Shown one piece after another: positions 33,826-41,585 of a DNA stretch of 64,000 nucleotides; position 1 is the first letter of the stretch; each line of letters opens with the position of its first letter. This DNA comes from Miltoncostaea sp050249835 (GTDB taxonomy: Bacteria; Actinomycetota; Thermoleophilia; Miltoncostaeales; Miltoncostaeaceae). The position numbers were made by a program, and so were the translations under genes. The stretch is from contig JBFWPT010000004.1 of NCBI GenBank assembly GCA_050249835.1, forward strand, positions 1 to 64,000, read 5' to 3'. The notes below the pieces were generated by a model. It saw nothing but the letters and a program-made list of their open reading frames with translations, was not told the origin of the DNA and searched no databases.

Positions 33826-34797
33826 GTGAACGATAGGGGAGCCCCGGAAGGCGCACAAGCCGTCGCGCCGCGGGACGCCGACGCCCTGCCGGCCGCCCCG
33901 CGGCCGCCCCTGGCCCTGGCCGTGCCGAACGTGTCGGAGGGCCGCGACGCGGCCACGATCCGCGCCCTGGCGGACGCCTGCGACATGCCCCGGGTGCGCG
34001 TGCTGGACGTCCACTCGGACCCCGATCACCACCGCAGCGTCATCTCCCTGCGCGGCGAGCCGCTCGCCCTGCAGGACGCCCTCGTCTCCCTGGCCGCCGA
34101 GTGCGTCGACCGCATCGACCTGCGGCGCCACCGCGGGGCGCACCCGCGCACCGGCGCGCTCGACGTGGCCCCGGTGGTGGCGCCCCACGACGAGGGCGTC
34201 GCGTTCGCGTCCGAGATCGCGACCGGCCTGGCCGGGCGCATCGGCACCGATCTCGCGCTGCCGGTCTTCCTGTACGGGGCCGTCGCGACGGCGCCCGGGC
34301 GCGAGCGGCCGGCCGACTTCCGCCGCGAGGGCATCGAGGGGCTGGCGCGCCGGGTGGAGGACGGCGAGATGGTCCCCGACGCCGGTCCGCCCCGGGTGCA
34401 CCCGTCGGCGGGCGTCGTGCTTGTCGGCGTGCGCCCGCCGCTCATCGCCCTCAACGTGTGGCTGCCGGATGCCGGCGTGACCGAGGCGCGCGCGATCGCC
34501 GCGCGGGTGCGCGAGAGCGGCGGCGGCCTGCCGGGCGTGCGGGCCCTGGGGCTGTACCTGCCCGAGGCGGGGATGGCCCAGGTGTCCATGAACATCGAGG
34601 ATCACCGGGCGGCCCCGCCCGCGGCCGTCATCGCGGCCGTGCGGGCGGAGGCGGAGCGCCTGGGGGTGGAGGCCGGCGACGCGGAGCTGGTGGGCCTGGT
34701 GCCCCGGGACGCGATCCGGCGCGGCCCGAGCCCGGCGGCCCTGCGCATCGCGGGCTTCCGGCCGGGGCAGGTGGTCGATCTGGAGACGGAGGCGTAG
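33826..34797 (+). CDS. Formiminotransferase-like protein (FtcD N-terminal type)
   Basis: A 323-residue protein matching glutamate formimidoyltransferases: LALAVPNVSEGRD at the start, HSDPDHHRSVISL, then RRHRGAHPRTGALDVAPVVA, and a C-terminal half with LNVWLPDAGV and AQVSMNIEDH. The known reaction moves a formimino group from N-formimidoyl-glutamate to tetrahydrofolate. There is no cyclodeaminase domain and no histidine-degradation gene nearby, so a different folate-linked role is possible. The GTG start has AAGGTG 8 nt upstream. The next gene starts directly after the stop. Confidence 0.85.
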   Translation: MNDRGAPEGAQAVAPRDADALPAAPRPPLALAVPNVSEGRDAATIRALADACDMPRVRVLDVHSDPDHHRSVISLRGEPLALQDALVSLAAECVDRIDLRRHRGAHPRTGALDVAPVVAPHDEGVAFASEIATGLAGRIGTDLALPVFLYGAVATAPGRERPADFRREGIEGLARRVEDGEMVPDAGPPRVHPSAGVVLVGVRPPLIALNVWLPDAGVTEARAIAARVRESGGGLPGVRALGLYLPEAGMAQVSMNIEDHRAAPPAAVIAAVRAEAERLGVEAGDAELVGLVPRDAIRRGPSPAALRIAGFRPGQVVDLETEA

Positions 34798-35148
34798 GTG
34801 GCGAAGCGCAAGAAGCGCAAGGGGGCCGGCCCGCAGCCGGTCGGGGTGAAGAAGACCGGTGCGGTGTCCACCCAGGAGGCCTCCGCCAGGCCGGCGGCGC
34901 CGAAGCGGCTGCCCGGTGAGCCGGTCCAGGTGTCCTTCAAGGGCGTCCTGATCCGCGCGGGGATCGTCGCGGCGATCTTCTACCCGTACCTCGTGTACGT
35001 CGTCGGCGAGGAGCCCGGCCCGGCCGCGCTCATCGCCCTGCTCGCCTTCGGGCTCATGGTGCCCCTGGGCGTCGCGATCGACCGCTTCCGCTACAACCGC
35101 CAGATGAAGCGCTGGAACGAGAGGCGGGCGAGGCAGTCGGGATCGTGA
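34798..35148 (+). CDS. Small membrane protein of unknown function
   Basis: A 116-residue protein. A very basic N-terminus (AKRKKRKG) is followed by two membrane helices (about 50-68 and 74-92) and a basic C-terminus (RYNRQMKRWNERRAR). It begins immediately after the upstream stop (TAGGTG) and overlaps hisS by 4 bp, so it belongs to the ftcD-like/hisS/aspS transcription unit. Not recognised beyond being conserved-looking. Confidence 0.7.
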   Translation: MAKRKKRKGAGPQPVGVKKTGAVSTQEASARPAAPKRLPGEPVQVSFKGVLIRAGIVAAIFYPYLVYVVGEEPGPAALIALLAFGLMVPLGVAIDRFRYNRQMKRWNERRARQSGS

Positions 35149-36401
35149 GCGGGTCCGGCCGCCGGGTGGCGGCGCCGCGGGGCACGCGGGACGTGCTCCC
35201 CCCGGAGAGCGGGATGCGCCAGCGGGTGATCGACGTCGCCCGCGAGGCCTTCGCGCGCCACGGGTACCGGCGCATCGTCACGCCCACGTTCGAGGAGACC
35301 GACCTGTTCGTGCGCGGCGTGGGCACGAGCACCGACGTGGTCCGCAAGGAGATGTACACCTTCGAGGACCAGGGCGGGCGCTCGCTGAGCCTGCGCCCCG
35401 AGGGGACCGCGCCGGTGGTGCGCGCCTTCGTGGAGCACGGCATGCACAAGACGCCCCTTCCGGCGAAGCTCTGGTACTGCGCGCCCATGTTCCGGTACGA
35501 GGCGCCACAGGCCGGGCGCTTCCGCGAGCACTGGCAGATCGGGGCGGAGGCGATCGGCAGCGACGACCCGCTGCTCGACGCCGAGGTCATCGCGCTGCTC
35601 GACGGCATCTACCGCGAACTGGGCGTCCCCGGTGTGACCCTCCGGATCGGGTCGATGGGGGACCCGGCGAGCCGCGGGCCGTACCGCGAGCGCCTGGTCG
35701 CCTACCTCGAGGACCACCTGGACGCCCTCGACGAGGACGCGCGCGAGCGCATGCGCGTCAACCCGCTGCGCCTGTTCGACACCAAGGACCCGCGGGTGGC
35801 CGAGGTGATGCGCGACGCCCCGACCCTGCTCGGCAACCTGTCGCCCGAGGCGCAGGCGCACCGCGAGCGGGTGCTCGGCGCGCTGGACGCGCTCGGGATC
35901 GCCTACGAGGAGGACCCGTCGCTGGTGCGCGGGTTCGACTACTACACGATGACCGTCTTCGAGTTCGTCTCGGACCATCTGGGCGCGCAGAGCGCGGTGG
36001 GCGGGGGCGGGCGCTACGACGGCCTGGTGGAGGCCCTGGGCGGCCCGCCGACCCCCGGGATCGGCTTCGGGGCGGGGATCGAGCGCATCGTGCTGGCGAT
36101 GGGCGGGGAGGGGGAGGAGCCCGGCCCGGACGTCTACCTGGCCGTGCTCGACGACGGCCTGCGGCTGGAGCTGCTGCCCCTGCTGCAGCGCCTGCGCGCG
36201 GCGGGGCTGCGCTGCGAGAGCGACCTGCGGGGACGCAGCCTGAAGGCCATGATGCGCCACGCCTCCGGGCTCGGCGCGCGGCGCGCGGTGATCGTGGGGG
36301 AGCGGGAGCACGCCGCCGGCGTGGCGACGGTGCGGGACATGGGGAGCGGCGAGCAGCGCGAGGTCGCGCTCGACCGCCTGGTGGAGGAGCTGACCGGATG
36401 A
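35145..36401 (+). CDS. hisS: Histidine-tRNA ligase
   Basis: A 418-residue class II synthetase charging tRNA-His. PRGTRDVLPPES opens the protein. Motif 2 is FRYEAPQAGRFREHWQIG, the histidine-binding loops are LVRGFDYYTMTVFE and GGGRYDGLVEALGG, and motif 3 is GIGFGAGIERIVLA. The C-terminal anticodon-binding domain (about 325-418) follows. GTG start overlapping the upstream stop (GTGA). The last codon overlaps aspS (ATGA). Confidence 0.96.
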   Translation: MSGSGRRVAAPRGTRDVLPPESGMRQRVIDVAREAFARHGYRRIVTPTFEETDLFVRGVGTSTDVVRKEMYTFEDQGGRSLSLRPEGTAPVVRAFVEHGMHKTPLPAKLWYCAPMFRYEAPQAGRFREHWQIGAEAIGSDDPLLDAEVIALLDGIYRELGVPGVTLRIGSMGDPASRGPYRERLVAYLEDHLDALDEDARERMRVNPLRLFDTKDPRVAEVMRDAPTLLGNLSPEAQAHRERVLGALDALGIAYEEDPSLVRGFDYYTMTVFEFVSDHLGAQSAVGGGGRYDGLVEALGGPPTPGIGFGAGIERIVLAMGGEGEEPGPDVYLAVLDDGLRLELLPLLQRLRAAGLRCESDLRGRSLKAMMRHASGLGARRAVIVGEREHAAGVATVRDMGSGEQREVALDRLVEELTG

Positions 36402-38658
36402 TCGGATCGGAGCGGTATCGCTCGCACACGAGCGCGGGCACCGCCGGCGCCCTCGGGCAGTCCGTGCGGCTGTCCGGGTGGGTCCACCGCCGCCGCGACC
36501 ACGGCGGGGTGGTGTTCATCGACCTCCGCGACCGGTCCGGCGTCGTGCAGCTCGTCTTCCACCCGGACGCCCCGGAGGCGCACGCCGCCGCCGGGTCGCT
36601 CAGCCCGGAGGACGTGGTGCTGGTGGAGGGCGAGGTCGTCGCCCGGTCGCCCGAGACGGTCAACCCGGCGCTGCCGACCGGGAAGGTGGAGATCCGCGCG
36701 ACGGCGCTGGAGATGCTGTCCGAGGCCGATCCGCTGCCGTTCTCGGTGGAGGACGAGAGCCAGGAGGCATCCGAGGAGCTGCGCCTCACCTACCGCTACC
36801 TCGACATCCGCCGGCCGCGCCGCCTGCGCGCCCTGGAGCTGCGCTCGGCCGTCGTGTCGGCGATGCGCCGCGTGCTCGACGGCAACGGGTTCCTCGAGGT
36901 CGAGACGCCGATGCTCACGCGCTCCACCCCCGAGGGCGCGCGCGACTTCCTGGTGCCCAGCCGCCTGCAGCCGGGGTCCTGGTACGCGCTGCCGCAGAGC
37001 CCCCAGCTCTTCAAGCAGCTCCTCATGGTGGGCGGCGTCGAGCGCTACTACCAGGTGGTCCACTGCTTCCGGGACGAGGACCTGCGCGCCGACCGGCAGC
37101 CCGAGTTCACCCAGCTCGACGTGGAGGCGTCCTTCGTCGAGCCGCAGCAGATCCAGGACCTGACGGAGGCCGTGTTCGTCGCGACCTTCGCGGCGGCCGG
37201 CATCACGATCGAGGCGCCGTTCCCCCGGATGACGCACGCCGAGGCGATGCGCCGGTTCGGCTCGGACCGCCCCGACATGCGCTTCGGCATGGAGATCCAG
37301 GACTGGGGCGGCCCCGCCGCGGCGTCCGGCTTCGGCGTCTTCGAGGGCGCCCTCGGCGCCGGCGGCGTGGTGCGGGCCATCGTGGTGCCGGGCGCGGGCC
37401 CGGGGACGAGCCGCAAGGTGGGCGACGACCTCATGGGCGAGGCCCGGGAGCTGGGCGCCAAGGGCCTCGTGTGGGCCGCGGTGGAGGAGGACGGCTCGCT
37501 CCGCTCGCCGGTGGCGAAGTTCCTCGGCGGCCTGGCGGACGACGTCGGCGCCGCCCCGGGGGACCTCATCCTGATGGTGGCCGATGCCGAGGGCGTGGCC
37601 CAGTCGGTGCTCGGCGGGCTGCGGACGCGGCTCGCGGAGCGCCACGGACTGGTGCCCGAGGGCGTCTGGGCGCCGATGTGGGTGGTCGACTTCCCGCTGG
37701 TGGAGTGGAATGACGGCGAGGGGCGCTGGGACTCGACCCACCACCCGTTCACCGCGCCGCGGCCGGAGGACCTGGACCGGCTGGAGTCGGACCCCGGCGG
37801 GGTGCTGTCGCTGGCCTACGACGTGGTGCTGAACGGCCTGGAGATCGGCGGCGGCTCCATCCGCATCCACGACCGCGCGGTGCAGGAGCGCGTCTTCTCC
37901 CTCATCGGCGTGGACGACGAGGAGGCCGAGGCCAAGTTCGGCTTCCTGCTGAAGGCGCTCCGTCTGGGCGCGCCGCCCCACGGGGGGATCGCCCTCGGCC
38001 TGGACCGCCTGGTGATGCTGCTGGCCGGCGAGTCGTCCATCCGCGACGTGATGGCCTTCCCCAAGACGGCCACCGGCCAGGACCCCCTCACCGGGGCGCC
38101 GGCGCCGGTCGACGCCCGCCAGCTGCGCGAGGTGGGGGTGCGTCCCAACGCGCCCGCGCCGCCCGCCGCGACGCCGGCGGGCGAGAACGGCCCGCCGCCG
38201 ACGGTGGAGGACGCCGTGCTGGACGCCCTCCGCACGGCGAACGAGCCGGTGCGTGAGGCGGTCCTCTACGAGCGGGTGCTGTCCCGCGGCGCGGAGGCCA
38301 CCCCGGAGGCGTTCATCGGCCTGCTGGAGAGGCTCTCCGCCGGCGGCCGCCTGAAGGTGAGCGTCGACCACGACGCCCGTGAGGGCGCCGACGGGGCNNN
38401 NNNNNNNNNNNNNNNNNNNNNNNNNNNNNNNNNNNNNNNNNNNNNNNNNNNNNNNNNNNNNNNNNNNNNNNNNNNNNNNNNNNNNNNNNNNNNNNNNAGC
38501 GGGTGCTGTCCCGCGGCGCGGAGGCCACCCCGGAGGCGTTCATCGGCCTGCTGGAGAGGCTCTCCGCCGGCGGCCGCCTGAAGGTGAGCGTCGACCACGA
38601 CGCCCGTGAGGGCGCCGACGGGGCCTTCGAGCCCCGGCTCTGGAGGGTCGTCCGCTAG
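36398..38658 (+). CDS. aspS: Aspartate-tRNA ligase with C-terminal extension, interrupted by an assembly gap
   Basis: A class II synthetase of the bacterial type: OB-fold anticodon domain first (SVRLSGWVHRRRDHGGVVF), then motif 2 (FRDEDLRADRQPEFTQLD), the GAD insertion domain, and motif 3 (GIALGLDRLVMLL). As written, the frame is broken at 38398-38497 by 100 N. Removing the gap and one copy of the flanking 127-bp duplication joins 36398-38397 to 38625-38658 in frame, giving 677 residues. This is about 80 longer than usual bacterial AspRS. The extra C-terminus (from about 590) has a Pro/Ala linker and a small helical, winged-helix-like domain ending LWRVVR. Whether it also charges tRNA-Asn cannot be judged here. 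Confidence 0.93.
38398..38497. other. Assembly gap (100 N) flanked by an exact 127-bp duplication
   Basis: The 127 bases at 38271-38397 are identical to 38498-38624. Collapsing them restores an intact aspS frame. The exact length of 127 equals a common maximum k-mer in de Bruijn assemblers, so two contigs that truly overlap were joined with a nominal gap. No sequence appears to be missing. Confidence 0.93.
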
Positions 38659-38679
38659 GGCCGGGCGCCGCCGGAGGGC

Positions 38680-38949
38680 ATGAGGAGGATGCGCCCCGCG
38701 TCCCGGATGGAGGCTCTCCTCGTCGAGCTGTGCACCGTCCACGGGTGGTGCCTGGAGGAGTCCGACCGGGATGCCCTCATGGCCGCCCGGGCCGACGACC
38801 GCGACACGATCATTGATGCCATCCTGCACGCCGCGTTCGGGCCGGACCACATCTCGGACCGCCGGACCCGCGCCTGGTTGGAGGGGCTCGTCGCCGAGTG
38901 GCTGTTCGACCCCGAGGGGCGTGGCGCGAGATCCGGCCTGCCTGACTGA
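38680..38949 (+). CDS. Small hypothetical protein
   Basis: An 89-residue acidic, helical-looking protein (MEALLVELCTVHGWCLEE and DTIIDAILHAAF). It begins 21 bp after aspS, with another in-frame ATG three codons later just behind GAGGAGG. No domain is recognised. From 38950 to 39123 no convincing gene is seen. It may be a chance frame in GC-rich DNA, though the amino-acid use is protein-like. Confidence 0.45.
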   Translation: MRRMRPASRMEALLVELCTVHGWCLEESDRDALMAARADDRDTIIDAILHAAFGPDHISDRRTRAWLEGLVAEWLFDPEGRGARSGLPD

Positions 38950-39123
38950 GATACCGGCCATCGAGGCTGTCGAGCCGCCCCGCCAGGTTCGGTTCGTCCC
39001 GCGGCGGGGGCGGTGCTTCGTGGTCTGCGACCCGTTGCCCGACGCCGGCGCCGTCGCCGAGCGCCTCGTGCGGTCCCCCGCCCCGGCGACGGGGGACCTG
39101 ACCCGGCGCGGTCCGGCGTCCCC

Positions 39124-39417
39124 TCAGGACGCGCCGAACAGGCCGCGAGCGTCGGCGCGCAGCCCGGCGGCCAGGACCACGAGGGCCTGGCTGCCGCCCG
39201 GCCCCTGGGGCCAGCTCACCTCCACCAGCCCGCGCTCCTCCAGGTCGCCCAGGCCGGTCATCACGGCCAGGAGCCCCTGCCGGTCGTCCTCCAGGCCCAG
39301 CTCCGCGGCCGCGGCGGCCACCGACAGCGCCAGCTCGCCGGAGGGATCGGCCCCCTCCTCCAGCCAGCGCGCGACGAGCAGCATCTCCAGCCGCTCGCCG
39401 GTCGTGTCCCCCGTCAT
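39124..39417 (-). CDS. Small hypothetical protein, helical
   Basis: A 97-residue acidic protein with Ala/Leu/Glu-rich text and the pattern LLAVMTGLGDLEERGLVEVSW, which could be a small winged-helix (helix, turn, LEERGLV wing). It starts 10 bp after the stop of the next minus-strand gene and probably shares its transcript. No ribosome site is clear. Function unknown. Confidence 0.5.
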   Translation of the reverse strand: MTGDTTGERLEMLLVARWLEEGADPSGELALSVAAAAAELGLEDDRQGLLAVMTGLGDLEERGLVEVSWPQGPGGSQALVVLAAGLRADARGLFGAS

Positions 39418-39427
39418 GGGGCAGACG

Positions 39428-39790
39428 CTAGTCGAGCGCGACGGCCTCCGTCATCGCCAGGGTCACGGCGAGCTCCGAGGCGACCCGCTCCAGCACCAGC
39501 AGCGTGCCGGCGGGGGTCATCAGCTCGATGACGTGGTGGGTGATGGTGGTGCCCGCGGCGGTGACCACGACGCCGGTCACGCGGCCGGTGAGGGCGGCGA
39601 GGCAGCCGTCGAGGGCGACCTGCTGGCCGGCGTCCAAGGGCCCGACGCCGGGGGCCAGGGTGTACGCGGGGAGGGGTGCGGGGACGAGCACCGTGTCGCT
39701 CCGGGGGGAGGCGTGGCAGTACGCCCAGGGTCGTCCCCGGCGGCGCCGGTGCACAGGGGTCATGGACAACATGCCCACGTCCGTGTTCAA
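39428..39790 (-). CDS. Small hypothetical protein
   Basis: A 120-residue protein. A TTG start has GGAGAG about 8 nt upstream; ATG codons at residues 7 and 10 are alternatives. The C-terminal 75 residues are beta-rich (VTGVVVTAAGTTITHHVIEL, TLLVLERVASELAVTL). It is divergent from the thioredoxin-like lipoprotein. No family recognised. Confidence 0.45.
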   Translation of the reverse strand: MNTDVGMLSMTPVHRRRRGRPWAYCHASPRSDTVLVPAPLPAYTLAPGVGPLDAGQQVALDGCLAALTGRVTGVVVTAAGTTITHHVIELMTPAGTLLVLERVASELAVTLAMTEAVALD

Positions 39791-40003
39791 GCCCGGCTCT
39801 CCGGATGCCGACCAACCGTGTAGCGGCTAGACTCGGAGGTGCCCTGCAGTGTTCGCCACCGGCTCACACCTCGAGCCAACACGAGTGACATGGGAGATGG
39901 TGTCGTGTCCCCGCGCGAGCGCGGACCGCCCGTCGCCCACCTGCTTCCGCAGGTTCAGGTCACAGGCCGGAACGGCACCGCGGGGCACTCAGCCCCTCGT
40001 CTC

Positions 40004-41122
40004 ATGAGGCCGCGCCGCGCGCTCGCCGCGCTCGCCCTCGCCGGGGCCACCGCCGTCCTCGCCGCCGGATGCTTCGGCGGCGGTGGCGACGAGGCCTCCG
40101 ACGTCCCCGCCGGCACCGCCCCGGCCGCCGTCGCCGCGCCCGTGGCCGTCGCCGCGGTCCCGCCGGGCGGCACCGTCTCCGCCGGGCCGAACACGCCCAA
40201 GGACGTCGCCCGCGCCCTCGCCGGCAGCCGGGTGGTCGTGATCGCCTTCCTCGTGAAGGGTCCGGCCGACGATGCCCGCGTCGCCGCCTCGCTGCGCGCG
40301 GTCGAGGCCGACCGCACGAGCCGCGACGTCGAGTTCTTCACCTACCGGGTGGGCAAGGACAAGTTCGGCGACCTCGCCGACCTGCTCGGCGTCACCGGCA
40401 CCCCGTCGATCGCGGTCATCGGCCGCGACCGGGTGCTCGCCAACCTCTGGACCGGCCTGACGGACGCCGAGATCCTGCGCCAGTCGATCTCCGACGCCGC
40501 CGACACGGCCGCCGCCAACCGCGGCGCCGCCGCGGCCACGGCCCCCTCGGGCGGGCCCGCGGGTGACCCCGACGGGATCGCCCTCGCCCGGCGCACCTCC
40601 GCCGCCTACGACGACGTGCCGGGGCTCCGGGTCAGCGGCACCGTTCAGGTGGACGGCGCCGACACCATGACGATGGACGCCGAGGTCCGCCTCTCCGGCG
40701 GGAAGATCGACGCCATGAGCGGCAGCTTCTCGGCCGCCGGCGCCCGCTTCGACCTGGTCGGCTCCGCGTCGGCCGTCTCCTTCCGCGGCAAGGACGCGTC
40801 CTGCTGGGTCGCGCTCCCCGCCGGGGCCGCCCAGGCCGCGGCCGCCCCCGAGACGGCGGTGACCGTGCCCGCGGGGGCCCGGGTCGGCGCCCCGCGCGCC
40901 GAGGGCCCCAACCAGCTCCTCGACGTGACGCTGAACGGCGAGACGATCACCTACGTCATCGACCGGGCGAGCGGCGAGCTGCGCGAGGTCCGCGCGGACG
41001 GGATCGCCCTCACCTACGAGGCGATGGAGACCGCCCCGGAGATCCCCGCGGCCGAGCCGGTCTGCGACAACCCGGCCGACGCGCTCGAGGGCCTGCCCGC
41101 CGCGTTCGGCGGCACCTCCTAG
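40004..41122 (+). CDS. Lipoprotein with CxxC-less thioredoxin fold and a lipoprotein-carrier-like domain
   Basis: A 372-residue lipoprotein. The ATG at 40004 is chosen because it gives a signal peptide with lipobox LAAGC (Cys 23); the open frame runs 55 codons further upstream. An Ala/Pro/Val linker is followed by a thioredoxin-like domain (VVVIAFLVKG, FFTYRVG, LGVTGTPSIAVIG with the cis-Pro). The CxxC position is occupied by GPADD, so it cannot act as a disulfide reductase. From about 195 a second domain resembles LolA/LppX-type beta sheets (VPGLRVSGTVQVDGAD, ASCWVALPAG). Attached to the outer face of the membrane. Function unknown; a binding or scaffold role is inferred. Confidence 0.75.
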   Translation: MRPRRALAALALAGATAVLAAGCFGGGGDEASDVPAGTAPAAVAAPVAVAAVPPGGTVSAGPNTPKDVARALAGSRVVVIAFLVKGPADDARVAASLRAVEADRTSRDVEFFTYRVGKDKFGDLADLLGVTGTPSIAVIGRDRVLANLWTGLTDAEILRQSISDAADTAAANRGAAAATAPSGGPAGDPDGIALARRTSAAYDDVPGLRVSGTVQVDGADTMTMDAEVRLSGGKIDAMSGSFSAAGARFDLVGSASAVSFRGKDASCWVALPAGAAQAAAAPETAVTVPAGARVGAPRAEGPNQLLDVTLNGETITYVIDRASGELREVRADGIALTYEAMETAPEIPAAEPVCDNPADALEGLPAAFGGTS

Positions 41123-41146
41123 CCCGGCCCGACCCGGTTCCGATCG

Positions 41147-41177
41147 GCATGCCCCCGCGGGTAACGCGGGGGCATGC
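41147..41177 (+). promoter_or_regulatory. Perfect 13-bp hairpin covering the ribosome site and start codon of the BON gene
   Basis: GCATGCCCCCGCG and its exact reverse complement are separated by GGTAA. The right arm contains GGGGG and the ATG at 41174. No T-tract follows, so it is not a standard terminator. In mRNA it would bury the initiation region. Confidence 0.55.
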
Positions 41178-41581
41178 CGAGCCTCCAGCGTCCCGCCCCT
41201 CCGCCACGCGCCGCGTGGCCCGTCCTGGCCGTCGCCGCCGCCCTCGCGGCCGTGGCGGCCGTGCTGGTCCTGCTGCGCCGGCGCTCCCGGGGCGCCCCTC
41301 ACGGCCTGGAGTTCGACGGCCCGGCGGGCGATCCGGCCGGGCGCGCGGGGGGCACGCCGGACGACGCGATCATCCTCGCCCGCGTCGAGAGCATGGTGCT
41401 GGGCGACCCGGCCGTGCCGAAGGGCGACATCGTCGTCGACGCCGTGGGCGGCGTCGTGACCCTGCGCGGCGGGGTGCCGGAGGAGGTCCGGGAGGGGCTG
41501 CCGGGCCGGGTCGCGGGCGTCCCCGGCGTGGTGCGGGTGGAGAGCCTGCTGCACGCCCCGGGGCGGCCGCCCGCCGGATGA
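41174..41581 (+). CDS. Membrane-anchored BON-domain protein
   Basis: A 135-residue protein with one N-terminal membrane helix (about 15-36) followed by a basic segment and a BON domain (about 65-130: DDAIILARVESMVLGD, IVVDAVGGVVTLRGGVPEE, VPGVVRVESLLH). BON domains bind membranes or lipid surfaces. The only ATG lies inside a perfect hairpin, so translation may be controlled, or a later start is used. It converges on the MFS gene, 4 bp apart. Confidence 0.8.
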   Translation: MPSLQRPAPPPRAAWPVLAVAAALAAVAAVLVLLRRRSRGAPHGLEFDGPAGDPAGRAGGTPDDAIILARVESMVLGDPAVPKGDIVVDAVGGVVTLRGGVPEEVREGLPGRVAGVPGVVRVESLLHAPGRPPAG

Positions 41582-41585
41582 GGGC

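Noticed and set aside
38271..38624. Apparent tandem repeat in aspS
   Set aside because: Exact 127-bp identity around 100 N and restored frame after collapse point to an assembly artefact, not biology.
41147..41177. Intrinsic terminator of the thioredoxin-like lipoprotein gene
   Set aside because: No T-tract follows and the right arm contains the start of the next gene; listed as regulatory instead, though termination is not excluded.
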